Assembly (NCBI GenBank): GCA_042138015.1
Contig: JBHIVA010000030.1
Location: 1-25,929, forward strand
DNA: 25,929 nt
DNA from: TH1177 sp042138015
Lineage (GTDB): Archaea > Thermoproteota > Nitrososphaeria > Nitrososphaerales > Nitrososphaeraceae
Direction of reading: 5' to 3'
The notes below the pieces were generated by a model. It did no database searches, was not told the DNA's origin, and worked only from the letters and a program-made list of their open reading frames with translations. The first letter of the stretch is position 1; each line of letters begins with the position of its first letter. The position numbers were made by a program, and so were the translations under genes. Below are positions 1 to 8,944 of the stretch, in pieces.

Positions 1-302
1 TCATTTTATAATAACTTTCTTCATTATTTCTATTCTTTATTCTTCTTCTTAATTCAACATTATGATATAATATAAATTCAATTTTTATAACACGTCAAAG
101 TTAACAAAAATATTTTGGTTTAATTAAGTTTTTAATCTATGAAACATGTCAAATATTATAAAAACATAGGATCAATTATGGGTTGGAAAGAAAAAGCTGA
201 TATTATTTCATTAGTTTTTACTATTATTAATGCTCAGTTATAGCGGTAAAAATTTTGCGAAAAAATTTATCTATGTTAGGTAACCCAATAGTTATATCAT
301 AA
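1..302. other. Gene-poor left edge
   Basis: AT-rich stretch with no convincing gene. The only start-to-stop frame noted is a 21-codon one at 178-243, which has no recognisable motif. It may hold the 3' untranslated end of the hydrolase gene on the minus strand. Confidence 0.5.
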
Positions 303-1031
303 TTATAAATATTTTGTAAACCATTCTAAGGCATGAATAGAAACTTCTTCTAGAGTTCCTGGTTCTTCAAAAAGATGTGTTGCTTTTGGAATTATTATCA
401 ATTTCTTTTCCTTTGCTTGTCTAAGGTTTTCCAATACTTCTTTATTCAGTTTTATTACTTCAGTATCTCTTTCGCCAACAATTAGAAGAGTAGGAGTGTT
501 CACTTTAGGGAGTACATTTTCTGCGAGATCAGGCCGACCTCCCCTTGAAACAATCGCTTTTACCTTATTATTGGAATGCTCTACTGCAACCAGAGCTGCA
601 GCGGCACCTGTACTTGCGCCAAAATATCCGATATTCAAATTTTCAGTAATTGGATTTTGTATAATCCAATTGGTAACGTCAATTAATCTATTTGAAAGTA
701 AAGAGATATTAAACCGTAAATGAGCAGTCCATCTTTCTTCATCTTCTTCCTTTTGAGTAAGAAGATCAAATAAAAGTGTGGCAAAGTTATTCTCATGAAA
801 TTTTTTGGCTACAAATTTATTTCTAGGACTAAATCTGCTACTTCCACTACCGTGAACAAAAATAACTATCCCTTTGGCATCGAATGGGATTATGAGATTT
901 CCAGAAAGATGTCTGGAATTAGAATATATCAAAATTTCTTTATTATAATAAAAATTACCCATCTTAGCTACAAAACTATTGCGATTTGCAAGAAAAAAAA
1001 GTTTTGGTAATCTTGAAATGGTAATTTCCAT
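303..1031 (-). CDS. Alpha/beta hydrolase (dienelactone hydrolase-like)
   Basis: A 242-residue serine hydrolase of the alpha/beta fold. The oxyanion-hole segment VHGSGSS is near residues 59-65. The nucleophile elbow GASTG is at 138-142 with Ser140. The expected acid is Asp189 in GERDTE, and the catalytic His219 lies in KATHLFEEPG. The AHL/RFN stretch and overall length fit the dienelactone hydrolase-like group that is often fused to or found near phosphoribosyltransferases, but here it stands alone. The substrate cannot be read from sequence. The family normally hydrolyses esters or related bonds in the cytoplasm. There is no signal peptide; the short hydrophobic LFFL at residues 11-14 is too small for one. 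I chose ATG at 1031 over the internal ATG at 962 because a TATA-like box lies about 25 bases upstream of the former. The gene diverges from the hypF relic. Confidence 0.85.
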   Translation of the reverse strand: MEITISRLPKLFFLANRNSFVAKMGNFYYNKEILIYSNSRHLSGNLIIPFDAKGIVIFVHGSGSSRFSPRNKFVAKKFHENNFATLLFDLLTQKEEDEERWTAHLRFNISLLSNRLIDVTNWIIQNPITENLNIGYFGASTGAAAALVAVEHSNNKVKAIVSRGGRPDLAENVLPKVNTPTLLIVGERDTEVIKLNKEVLENLRQAKEKKLIIIPKATHLFEEPGTLEEVSIHALEWFTKYL

Positions 1032-1049
1032 ACAGTTCAGGATAGGATA

Positions 1050-1061
1050 TTGATATTAATA
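1050..1061 (-). promoter_or_regulatory. TATA-like box for the alpha/beta hydrolase
   Basis: Read on the minus strand this is TATTAATATCAA, centred about 25 bases upstream of the ATG at 1031. This spacing predicts a leaderless transcript, as is common in archaea. Confidence 0.45.
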
Positions 1062-1084
1062 CAATGACACTACTTTTCAGTAAA

Positions 1085-1094
1085 AAATATTAAA
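1085..1094 (+). promoter_or_regulatory. TATA-like box for the hypF relic
   Basis: AAATATTAAA centred about 25 bases upstream of the TTG at 1114. It suggests the truncated gene still has a promoter. It lies back to back with the hydrolase box at 1050-1061, so the two form a compact divergent promoter region. Confidence 0.4.
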
Positions 1095-1113
1095 TGAAAT
1101 AAATCAAAATAGG

Positions 1114-1542
1114 TTGATAAATTTAAGAAATTTGAAAATTATTATTTCTGGTATAACACAGGGTGTGGGATTTAGACCTTTTGTTTATCGGCTGGCTTGT
1201 GATTGTAACCTTTCAGGCTACATACAAAATCAAGCGGATGGAGTTGTTGAGATCTTTATTCAAGGAAATAGGAAAGATATGGACCTATTTCTAAGGAAAA
1301 TTAAAGAAGAAAAACCTATTCTAGCAGAATATATGGATATAGATATTCAGGAACACAGGGATGACGAAATAACTTATCATGATTTTTTGATTATTGAAAG
1401 TTCCAATTATATAAAAAAATCTGGATCATCAATTCATCCCGATGTTTCAATTTGTAACAAATGTATAACTGAATTTTTATTAGGAAAAACAAGTCAGTAT
1501 TATTTAGTAAGGGAAGTGGCTCCTCAACACGATAATATTTAA
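1114..1542 (+). pseudogene. hypF: Truncated HypF (acylphosphatase domain and half a zinc finger)
   Basis: HypF makes the carbamoyl group used to build the cyanide ligands of [NiFe]-hydrogenase and is normally about 750 residues. Only 142 codons remain here. The acylphosphatase domain is clear: GITQGVGFRPFVYRLA at residues 13-28 carries the conserved catalytic Arg, and Asn39 fits the paired Asn. After it comes HPDVSICNKC at 108-117, which is the first Cys-x2-Cys half of the HypF zinc-finger region. Homology stops near residue 130 (QYY), just where the next finger should begin, and a stop follows 12 codons later. No YrdC-like or Kae1-like domain was seen downstream. Start is TTG at 1114, placed by a TATA-like box. 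It could still make a free acylphosphatase-like protein, but the retained half-finger argues for decay of a full HypF. Confidence 0.8.
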
Positions 1543-1643
1543 AATAACTAAATTTTTTTAAATATTTTGAGAAGGAGGTATAAGTGACTAAAATATCAAA
1601 TTTCTATGAAACTACGAAAACCATATTCAATAATCATATTTTA

Positions 1644-1802
1644 TCATTCTGTATCACTGCCTAATGATAATTTTTTTGTATCGACACCAAGAAAGGTTTC
1701 TAAAGCTATTGCTACTATCTCATTAATAGATACTTGACGTTTTTTTGCTTCGACCTCAGTCTTCTCCCAAAGACTTTCATCTATATTAATTATATGTTCC
1801 AC
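1644..1802 (-). CDS. Small ribbon-helix-helix-like protein
   Basis: A 52-codon frame with GTG start at 1802 and TGA at 1644-1646. The predicted protein has a short beta strand (EHIINIDESL, residues 2-11) followed by two helices joined by a turn (EKTEVEAKKRQVS then INEIVAIALETFL, residues 13-38). This is the length and pattern of an RHH (CopG/Arc/MetJ type) DNA-binding fold, which works as a dimer. It resembles in layout the N-terminal part of the protein at 24480-25085. A TATA-like sequence near 1821-1830 is about 25 bases upstream of the GTG. No adjacent toxin gene is visible, so a toxin-antitoxin role is not supported. The function is unknown; it is probably a small transcription regulator. 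Confidence 0.6.
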   Translation of the reverse strand: MEHIINIDESLWEKTEVEAKKRQVSINEIVAIALETFLGVDTKKLSLGSDTE

Positions 1803-2430
1803 TATTGGTAGTATATAGGATTATTAATTAATTTCTTTCCAAACAATTTTCAGAAAATTTGTATCTTAGGCTATTTTATTTAAATTCCCCTACGAGAATC
1901 CTTTAGATTAACTAATTCTATAATTTAGTTATGAGAATTTTATGAAAAATCATATTGAATAAATTAATAAGAAATGAAATAATATTCAAGATTTTTTATT
2001 AGTTAGTAGTTAAATTAGATTGAGATCTTTTAATTTTTTTATAATCCAAATATAAAACTTTCATTTAGAACAAAGAATAAGAATAAAAAAGTCATTAGTA
2101 ATCCAGGTTTATTCCCTAAATTAAAAATCTTAATTAGCATGTACCCATTATTTTAGGAATCATATTACTAAAGATGATGAAGTGAATAATTTATTTCAAA
2201 CTTTTCATTAAATTTGTTCAATCAAGGTTCAAGATATTTTATTTTCAATAAAGAAAACTTTCCAATTAAGAATATCTGTTATTATCATTTAACTGAAACA
2301 ATCTTGTGAAAATAAAATAGCAGATAAATTGTAATTTAATCTTTAAATTAAATAACTAAATCTATTACTTGAATTGTTTCTTATTGAACAGTTTTATTAC
2401 AATCAAATTTATATGAATTTATTGGATGGA
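1803..2430. other. Gene-poor AT-rich spacer
   Basis: No start-stop frame with protein-like composition was seen on either strand. It contains the TATA-like box for the small RHH gene near 1821-1830 and otherwise shows only AT-rich sequence. Confidence 0.5.
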
Positions 2431-2898
2431 TTATCTCACTACTAACACAGGACAATGAGAATAAATCATAACATCAGATGCTACACTCCCTAATAATAGT
2501 CTCTTGATCCCTGTTCTACCCTTGGTACCTATTACTATCAGATCTATGTTTTCTTTTTCGGCATAATCAATAATACTAGAGACTATTGAATGAGATTCAA
2601 TTATTTCGGTTTTAATCTTAATATTTGTTCCAGTTTCATATTCTTTAGAAATGTTCTTGATGGAATTAAACCATTCAAAGACCTCATTTTTCTTTGATTC
2701 GATTAATTTCTTTCTTTGTTCAGGTACCTCGGTTCCAAAATAATGTAAACTTTCACCCAGTTCATGTGGATGTAAAATATGCAAAATAAATAAATCCGCA
2801 TTATATTCAGCGGATAATATTATTCCATATTTGGCTGCATCTATAGAAAATTTTGAACCATCTATTGGTACTAGTATTTTGGAAAATTTAAATTCCAT
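2431..2898 (-). CDS. Universal stress protein, UspA family, canonical ATP-binding motif
   Basis: A single Usp domain of 155 residues. It opens with the usual beta strand and Asp (KILVPIDGS, Asp13) and ends with CPVLVV at 149-154. The nucleotide-binding motif is intact: Gly124, Gly127, Gly137 and Ser138 fit G-x2-G-x9-G-S. Proteins of this class bind ATP and act in the cytoplasm in stress survival; the direct target is unknown. It is the only one of the four Usp proteins in this window with the full motif. ATG at 2898 has an AT-rich TATA-like stretch (about 2911-2925) at a suitable distance upstream. It is a lone gene in a long AT-rich spacer, not an operon with the other Usp genes. Confidence 0.92.
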   Translation of the reverse strand: MEFKFSKILVPIDGSKFSIDAAKYGIILSAEYNADLFILHILHPHELGESLHYFGTEVPEQRKKLIESKKNEVFEWFNSIKNISKEYETGTNIKIKTEIIESHSIVSSIIDYAEKENIDLIVIGTKGRTGIKRLLLGSVASDVMIYSHCPVLVVR

Positions 2899-3489
2899 AA
2901 TTTCCCTTCTAAGAAATATAATATAATGTATGTGATGTATGAATATACTATCTTTTTCTCTAGAGATTTCTTGTAGATATTTGGAGAAATTCTTTAATTA
3001 TTAATAATGAAATAATATTGTGAAAACCAATCTTGACTCATATCTTTCTTCCAGCCAAAATTAAAATATAATCTAGTTTAAAGAATTCAAAACGATTTTA
3101 TCTATTGCCAGCAGTCACTCAATAAATTAGTTTTACTAAAGTTTGATATTCGTTGGTGTTTAATTACGGAATAAAATAAAATTTTTTATTCTCAATAGAT
3201 ATAAAAACATAGAAGATTCTGAATTTGAAAATTTTAATAACTTTTTTATCGAATGTCAAAAATATAGAGTAGCATTACTGTAATATTTTTTCTAGCTAAA
3301 ATAAATATAATAAATGACAGAGAATGAGGTTTTGCGAAGTAAAGACTAGAATAATTAATACACATCATCTTTCTATTGTTCTGTACTCAACTTCGAGAGA
3401 TTTTTCAATTGAAACCTCAAAATTTTTCTTCTCTTAATATAGCCTTTTATAACATTGATTTATGATAATTTTCATATAACTAATTAATT
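2899..3489. other. Gene-poor AT-rich spacer
   Basis: Holds the likely promoter of the Usp gene near 2911-2925. No other gene, RNA or repeat was recognised. Short frames exist but none has more than about a dozen codons with a start. Confidence 0.5.
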
Positions 3490-4085
3490 TTATTTATTAA
3501 ATTGACCATAATATCTGTTTGATCTGAATTTTGATTTTAAAAGTTCCACTGTATAGTTTCTGTCTATACCAAGAAATTCTTTTAGATCGTTAAATAGCGT
3601 CACTCGATCTTTAACCTTTCGAACAACCATCAATCTTTTATTCAATGTTCCTACTGGATTATAAGAACGGAGTGATGAAAACAAAGCATATGTAAGTAAT
3701 GCCTTTCTATTAGGTTCTGGAATAAAGTTTAAACAATTTTGCATCTCTTTATATTTTGCACTAAATTGATCTAATATCTTAAAAGGGAACGTCTCATCTT
3801 CAAGTAGATCATCCAATGGATCTGTAAACAAGTTTATTTGTGAACAATTTGCAGAAGCGCGATTATCAAAAACAACATGATGTCTTACTTTTGAAGCCTA
3901 TTTTTATTACCACTAATACCATTAAATTGAAATGGAATAATATTCGTTCGGTTAATGATATAATCTGAAAAACGGATAATGCTATCCATCTCCCCTTCAT
4001 GCATATTGTTACAGTGACGATTTGCATTCCATCTTCTTGTAAAAGGTTGTCTACAGTTAGAGCAAAACCATTTTGGAACTTTCAA
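3490..4085 (-). pseudogene. Zinc-finger protein split by a one-base frameshift
   Basis: The 5' part (4085 to 3885) encodes 66 residues with a single C2H2 finger: Cys8, Cys11, His24 and His29, with the finger body FTRRWNANRH. The 3' part (to 3490) encodes about 113 or more residues in the neighbouring frame with no known domain but ordinary protein composition. The 3' frame is open upstream back to 3898, so the two frames overlap. Adding one A to the A4 run (T4 on the plus strand, 3889-3892) joins them into one protein of about 198 residues. Lone C2H2 proteins of this layout are, to my knowledge, frequent in Nitrososphaeria and are thought to bind DNA or RNA. The start is TTG at 4085; no ATG exists in the open stretch upstream. 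It may be a real mutation or a sequencing error. Confidence 0.65.
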
Positions 4086-4429
4086 AGCAATATTGGTATT
4101 TATGGTATAATTGACATAAAAACTTTGCCAAAGAGTAACTCTGAGTTACTCTACTTGATTTATTCTCCATTGAAAATTCTTTTACACTACTGTGAGGCAT
4201 TCAAAACCAAAATAAAACAGCCATAATAAAAAATTGAAATTAAAACACTCTTGTTCTCTCTTTCCACCGTGTTATTTTGTAGACTATAAAAAGTTGGAAG
4301 TGATATTATATTTTTATAAAAAGTCAATCCTCAAATCATTAGATTGTACGTACGTTCATTTTATACCAGTCTCATAAATATCTATTTTAATTCAATTTCT
4401 TCTAGAAAGAATAAAGTCAAGTAAATGTT
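4086..4429. other. Spacer between zinc-finger gene and Usp pair
   Basis: AT-rich. It contains the upstream region of the zinc-finger gene and the 3' end region of the Usp operon. No gene or structured RNA was recognised. Confidence 0.45.
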
Positions 4430-4909
4430 TCAATGGACTAAAACAACTGGACAAGAAGAAAATTCTGCAACCCTTCTAGCGACACTACCTATCGTAGCAA
4501 TTTTTGAAATTCCTGATAGAGCAGACATGCCCATTACCACTAAATTAATTTTCTGGTGATTGATATAATCCAATATTTTTTCTGCAGGATAACCTATCTG
4601 GGTAATACTCTCAATGGGAATTTCAATGTGTTCATATTTTTCTACTAATTTCTGAAGTGTAGTAAGAGACTCATTTTTTAACTCTTGATGTAGTTCTTTC
4701 AAGAGCTGTGACATTGAAATTATTTCTCCAGTTTTGGTTGAACGTACACTGGGTGTTCCAATCATTGGAGGAAGGGATATCTGCTCAATGATCTGTAACA
4801 ATATTATTTTTCCACCAGATTTCTTTGCAATTGATATTGCACATTCCAGTGCCTCATCTGATGATTTAGAATTATCGTATGGAACTAAAATTTTTGAATA
4901 TACTGACAA
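4430..4909 (-). CDS. Universal stress protein, UspA family, degenerate ATP motif
   Basis: A 159-residue single Usp domain that starts with SKILVPYDNSKSSDEA and ends with CPVVLVH. The nucleotide-binding loop reads GMSALSGISK followed by IGSVARR. The first Gly (127) and the final Gly-Ser (141-142) are kept, the second Gly is Ala130, and the loop is one residue longer than in the canonical motif. It has an extra stretch around residues 50-66 (TPSVRSTKTGEIIS) that is shared with the Usp at 9319-9804, so the two are close paralogues. It lies 22 bases downstream of another Usp gene on the same strand and is very likely cotranscribed with it. ATP binding is uncertain because of the altered loop. Confidence 0.9.
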   Translation of the reverse strand: MSVYSKILVPYDNSKSSDEALECAISIAKKSGGKIILLQIIEQISLPPMIGTPSVRSTKTGEIISMSQLLKELHQELKNESLTTLQKLVEKYEHIEIPIESITQIGYPAEKILDYINHQKINLVVMGMSALSGISKIATIGSVARRVAEFSSCPVVLVH

Positions 4910-4931
4910 GTTGTATTTTTAATTCTCCTTG

Positions 4932-5396
4932 CTAATGAACTAACATCACAGGACATTGTGACATTTCAGATACACTTCTTGATACACTTCCTAGCGCCGT
5001 TATATACTTTGGACCTTTTTTACTTCTACTTCCAATTATGATAATATCAATATCCGTATCTTTTGCTATTCTAATTATAACATTAGCAGGAGACCCTACA
5101 TCAATTTCTATTTTTGCAGGAATTTTCATCTTATTTATATCTTCTAATCTGTCTTTTAACATATTTTCAGCTCCTGTTCTAAGGACGTGAATCAATTCTT
5201 CTTTTGCCTCTTTTAACGATCTTCCTTTTATAAAAGAAAGTAACGTACTTGGAGGTGAAAACCGGTCATCAACTACGAACAAAAGGATTATCTCTGAATG
5301 AAATAATTCAGCAAATTTAATAGCTTCTTTAAGTGCCCTATCTGAAATCTCAGATCCATCATGCGGAACTAAAATTTTAGAAAATACATTATTCAC
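4932..5396 (-). CDS. Universal stress protein, UspA family, degenerate ATP motif
   Basis: A 154-residue Usp domain. It opens FSKILVPHDGSEISDRAL and closes CPVMLVH. The nucleotide loop is GSRSKKGPK followed by LGSVSRS: Gly122 and Gly136-Ser137 remain, but the second Gly of the canonical motif is Ser125. It is the first gene of a two-gene Usp operon with the gene ending at 4430. The start is GTG at 5396, supported by a TATA-like box about 26 bases upstream, which implies a leaderless message. Two different Usp paralogues made together could form a heterodimer, since Usp domains usually dimerise; this is inference. Confidence 0.9.
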   Translation of the reverse strand: MNNVFSKILVPHDGSEISDRALKEAIKFAELFHSEIILLFVVDDRFSPPSTLLSFIKGRSLKEAKEELIHVLRTGAENMLKDRLEDINKMKIPAKIEIDVGSPANVIIRIAKDTDIDIIIIGSRSKKGPKYITALGSVSRSVSEMSQCPVMLVH

Positions 5397-5417
5397 ACAA
5401 ACAAAAATGTAAAAGGA

Positions 5418-5429
5418 GATATTTTATGC
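5418..5429 (-). promoter_or_regulatory. TATA box for the two-gene Usp operon
   Basis: On the minus strand GCATAAAATATC, centred about 26 bases before the GTG at 5396. This placement supports GTG as the true start and a leaderless transcript. Confidence 0.5.
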
Positions 5430-6007
5430 TTTTGAAGTTTTAATAATTTATTGTTAAATACTTTGAAGATACATTATATTTTTATTCTATATATTAGTTT
5501 AATGACCTTTAGACTATACGTTTGTTGCAATTTTTGATTAAATACATTTTTAATTTCAGATTGTCTTCCAAATGTATTTTAGCAATGGAACTATAAAAAT
5601 ACAACATATAGTAAATACCCGCATGTTTCATAATATTATTTAACTATTATTCATGTTAATAATAGAATATTTTAGTATTTTAATTAAGGACAAAAATATT
5701 AGATGTTCATTAAAATTATCTAGTATATTATCAATTGAGATAGGAAACAAAACCTGATTAAGTTAAATATTTTCTAAATTCATATCGTTAATCTCAGATA
5801 AAAAATATTATTAGAAATCCAATACAATATATGACAATACAATCAAAGTTAATGATAATATAAATAACAAGTATCGCAAAAATCAAAAGTTTGGAGACAT
5901 ACAAATGAGATTAAAAAATTTTAGCATTAGAGGAATAAAATACATTTATTCAAAAATCTTTTACTAAATTAATTTAAGAAAATTTAATTGAAAATATATT
6001 TAATATT
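5430..6007. other. Gene-poor spacer between Usp operon and P-type ATPase
   Basis: Very AT-rich. It holds upstream sequence of the Usp operon and the 3' flank of the ATPase gene. A 20-codon frame at 5905-5967 was not credited. No RNA or repeat recognised. Confidence 0.5.
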
Positions 6008-8944
6008 TTATGAATAGGTTGAGTGATTTTTTTTTGTCCTTATCTTTTTGTAGATTTCAATTATAAAGTATGAAATAATTGAAATTATAATGATTCTTAA
6101 CCAGGATTCTAAGTTCATGGGAGTACTTTCAAAAGTTAAGTTCATTTGAGGAGTATAGGTATATAATAACTGTAACAAAAGCATCATAATAATGCCGATT
6201 ATAATCCATTTATTTGAGAAAATCCCAAGTTTTAATATTGATTTATAAAGTGATCTACTATTAAGAAGGTAGGTTATTTCGATCATAACTAATGTATTTA
6301 CTGAAACAGTTCTTGCTAAATCAAGATCATTAGAGATATTCAATTCCCATGTAAATAGAAAATATACAGACATAGCCATAATACCCATAGTGATAAGGAT
6401 TCTTTCCATCATTTCCTTGTTAATTAGTGAATATTTTGGTGGCCTAGGAGGACGCTTCATTATATCTTTTTCCTTTGGTTCGAATATCAACATCAATCCT
6501 AACGTCAAGGCTGTTGCCATATTTATCCACAATATTTGTATGGGAATCATTGGTAAAGCAAGTCCTGTAAAAAAGGCAGCTATTACGATTATAGCTTCTC
6601 CAATATTGGTAGGGAGTGTCCAGGCAATAAATTTAATTAAATTATCAAAGATTCCTCTGCCTTCTTCAACAGCAGTTTTAATGGAAGCAAAATTATCATC
6701 GGTTAATATCATATCTGATGACTCTTTAGCAACATCAGTCCCTGTTGATCCCATAGCAATACCAATATCAGCTTGCTTTAATGCGGGAGCATCATTTACT
6801 CCATCTCCTGTCATAGCAACCACATGCCCTTTTTTTTGTAATGCCCTTACAAGAGATAGTTTTTGATTGGGAGAGACTCTTGCAAAGACGCTTATATTTT
6901 CAGCAATATTTACTAATTCAAGCTCAGAATATTGTTCTAAATCATTGCCTGTAATTGCTTTTATCGACTCATTGGAAGTCACATTATCATGGTCAGGACC
7001 GATTTTCTTTATGAATTCAAAGTATTCTTTATTATAATGAATATCATTCTTATTGATACTCTGGTGTGTAATATTGCGTAGTCCTAATTGTTTTGCTATA
7101 GCTACTGCAGTATGCAAATTATCCCCAGTAATCATTTTTACATCGATCCCAGCGGTATGACAGGAACTAATTGATTCAATTACATCTTTCCTGGGGGGAT
7201 CAATCATGGCCACAAAACCTAAGAATATTAAATCAGATTCAATATCGCTGTGACTTATTTCATTAATATTTTCATCTAGTACTTCTTTTTTAGCGAAAGC
7301 AATGATCCGAAGTCCTTTTTTTGCCATCGACTCCGATTGTTTTTTTATGATTTCAGTAATCTCTGGAGATAATTCTTGGATTTGACGATAAATATTCCCA
7401 CTTAATCTATCATGAACATCATAAAAAAAAGCTGTACACATACGAAGGATCTTTCCAAGTGAACCCTTGACATAAATTGTCTTTTTTGCAAAATCTTTAT
7501 CTGCACTAACATTTCCAGGTGAGATATCATTATAGTGAATAGTTGCCATATACCTTAAGTGTGATTCAAATGGAATGGAATCCAGACGAGGAAATTTTTT
7601 ATTTAATATATGTTCGTCATACCCTACTTTTTTTGCGAGAACAAGTAACGAACCTTCTGTAGGATCTCCTTTTATTTTCCAGTGTCCTGTCTCTTCATCT
7701 TTTATTAATTGTGAATCATTACATAACACACCGGCAAAGATGAATTCTGAAAGTGTATTCTTAATAGGCATTTCTTCATAATAGCTTAAATTTGATTCGG
7801 GAAATTGATGAGAAGAATTTTTATCTACAGGATAGATATTTGTCTTAAAAATGATGTTACCCTCTGGGATATATCCTATACCTGTAACATTATACTTACT
7901 TCCTCCTGCAACAATCTCTGTCACGGTCATTTGGTTTTCTGTTAGTGTACCTGTCTTATCAGAACATATGACAGTAGTACTTCCAAGAGTTTCTACAGCG
8001 GGTAATTTACGAATAATTGCATTACTTTTTGCCATTCGACTTACTCCTATTGAAAGTGCGATTGTCAATGCTGCGGGCAATCCTTCTGGAATAGCTGCAA
8101 CAGCAATAGCCACTGAGAACATGAACATATCGATAAAGGGATGGTTCTGAGATATCCCAGCTGAAAAGGTTAATGCTACGAGTCCCCCTATTATTACTAA
8201 TAATAATTTACTTAGTCCAGATAACTTACGTGATAAAGGAGTATCAACATGTTCTACAGAAGTTATACTTTCTGAAATTTTTCCAGTCTCAGTTTTGTTT
8301 CCAATATTTACAATTACACCTATACCTTGACCATATGTCACTAATGTGCCTGCGAAAGCAATATTGTGTCTATCCGCAAGTATAGTATCTAATTTTAGTA
8401 CTTTTGCATTCTTTTCAATCGGAATTGATTCTCCTGTTAATGAGGATTCATCAATTTTCAATTCCCTTGTTTTTATTAACCTTATATCGGCAGGAACTTT
8501 ATCACCAGATTTTAAAATTACAATATCCCCTACTACTAGTTGTTGTGAAGGTATAGTTATTTTCTTTCCTTTTTCTCTAATAACTGTGGATTCTGTAATG
8601 ATGATCTTAGATAATGCATCTATAGCTTTACCTGCTTTATATTCTTGAATAAAACCGACTAATGTATTTACTATTACCACTCCAAATATTACAGATGCAT
8701 CTATCCATTCTTGAAGAATTGCAGTAATGAATCCAGCGATTACCAAAATATATACGAATGGCTGTTTAAATTGAGATAAAAGAAGTTCTAACTTTGTTGT
8801 TTCTTTTTTTTTAGAAATTATATTTGGGCCATCTGATTCTTGCCTTTTTAGTATTTCCTCCTTTGATAAACCGGTCTGAATATTTGTTTTGAAAAGATGG
8901 TAAATTTCTGAACTAGAAAGAGTATGCCAATCCCTAAAGTCCAA
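6008..8944 (-). CDS. P2-type cation-transporting ATPase (CtpF/PMCA-like)
   Basis: A 978-residue ion pump of the P2 subgroup, located in the cytoplasmic membrane and driven by ATP. An N-terminal cation-ATPase domain covers about residues 4-70, with membrane segments near 62-98, 245-262 and 272-295. The actuator loop LTGES is at 169-173, the M4 ion-binding motif PEGLP at 286-290, the phosphorylated Asp329 in DKTGT, the nucleotide site KGDPTEG at 425-431, TGDN at 606-609 and the hinge TGDGVNDAP at 712-720. M5 has Asn780 and Glu783 (PTNIGE), and M6 reads LWINMATAL. The Asp of SERCA M6 is Ala812 here, as I recall for bacterial CtpF-type pumps, which have been linked to Ca2+ export. The ion is therefore probably Ca2+ but not certain. 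The start is TTG at 8944, giving MDFRDWHTLS, a normal N-terminus for the group. It is flanked by Usp genes. Confidence 0.93.
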   Translation of the reverse strand: MDFRDWHTLSSSEIYHLFKTNIQTGLSKEEILKRQESDGPNIISKKKETTKLELLLSQFKQPFVYILVIAGFITAILQEWIDASVIFGVVIVNTLVGFIQEYKAGKAIDALSKIIITESTVIREKGKKITIPSQQLVVGDIVILKSGDKVPADIRLIKTRELKIDESSLTGESIPIEKNAKVLKLDTILADRHNIAFAGTLVTYGQGIGVIVNIGNKTETGKISESITSVEHVDTPLSRKLSGLSKLLLVIIGGLVALTFSAGISQNHPFIDMFMFSVAIAVAAIPEGLPAALTIALSIGVSRMAKSNAIIRKLPAVETLGSTTVICSDKTGTLTENQMTVTEIVAGGSKYNVTGIGYIPEGNIIFKTNIYPVDKNSSHQFPESNLSYYEEMPIKNTLSEFIFAGVLCNDSQLIKDEETGHWKIKGDPTEGSLLVLAKKVGYDEHILNKKFPRLDSIPFESHLRYMATIHYNDISPGNVSADKDFAKKTIYVKGSLGKILRMCTAFFYDVHDRLSGNIYRQIQELSPEITEIIKKQSESMAKKGLRIIAFAKKEVLDENINEISHSDIESDLIFLGFVAMIDPPRKDVIESISSCHTAGIDVKMITGDNLHTAVAIAKQLGLRNITHQSINKNDIHYNKEYFEFIKKIGPDHDNVTSNESIKAITGNDLEQYSELELVNIAENISVFARVSPNQKLSLVRALQKKGHVVAMTGDGVNDAPALKQADIGIAMGSTGTDVAKESSDMILTDDNFASIKTAVEEGRGIFDNLIKFIAWTLPTNIGEAIIVIAAFFTGLALPMIPIQILWINMATALTLGLMLIFEPKEKDIMKRPPRPPKYSLINKEMMERILITMGIMAMSVYFLFTWELNISNDLDLARTVSVNTLVMIEITYLLNSRSLYKSILKLGIFSNKWIIIGIIMMLLLQLLYTYTPQMNLTFESTPMNLESWLRIIIISIISYFIIEIYKKIRTKKNHSTYS

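Noticed and set aside
178..243. 21-codon frame starting MGWKEKADII on the plus strand
   Set aside because: Too short, no motif, and only a weak TATA-like sequence nearby. It may be chance.
962..962. Internal ATG as start of the alpha/beta hydrolase
   Set aside because: The upstream ATG at 1031 has a TATA-like box at the right distance and the internal one does not. Family members vary at this end, so it is not fully excluded.
1644..1802. Toxin-antitoxin pair around the small RHH gene
   Set aside because: No adjacent toxin-like frame (RelE, PIN, MazF type) is present on either side.
5905..5967. 20-codon frame MRLKNFSIRG in the spacer before the ATPase
   Set aside because: No promoter at a suitable distance and no recognisable pattern.
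6390..8648. Several long open frames on the plus strand opposite the P-type ATPase
   Set aside because: They mirror the conserved membrane and catalytic parts of a clear ATPase on the minus strand and have no domains of their own.
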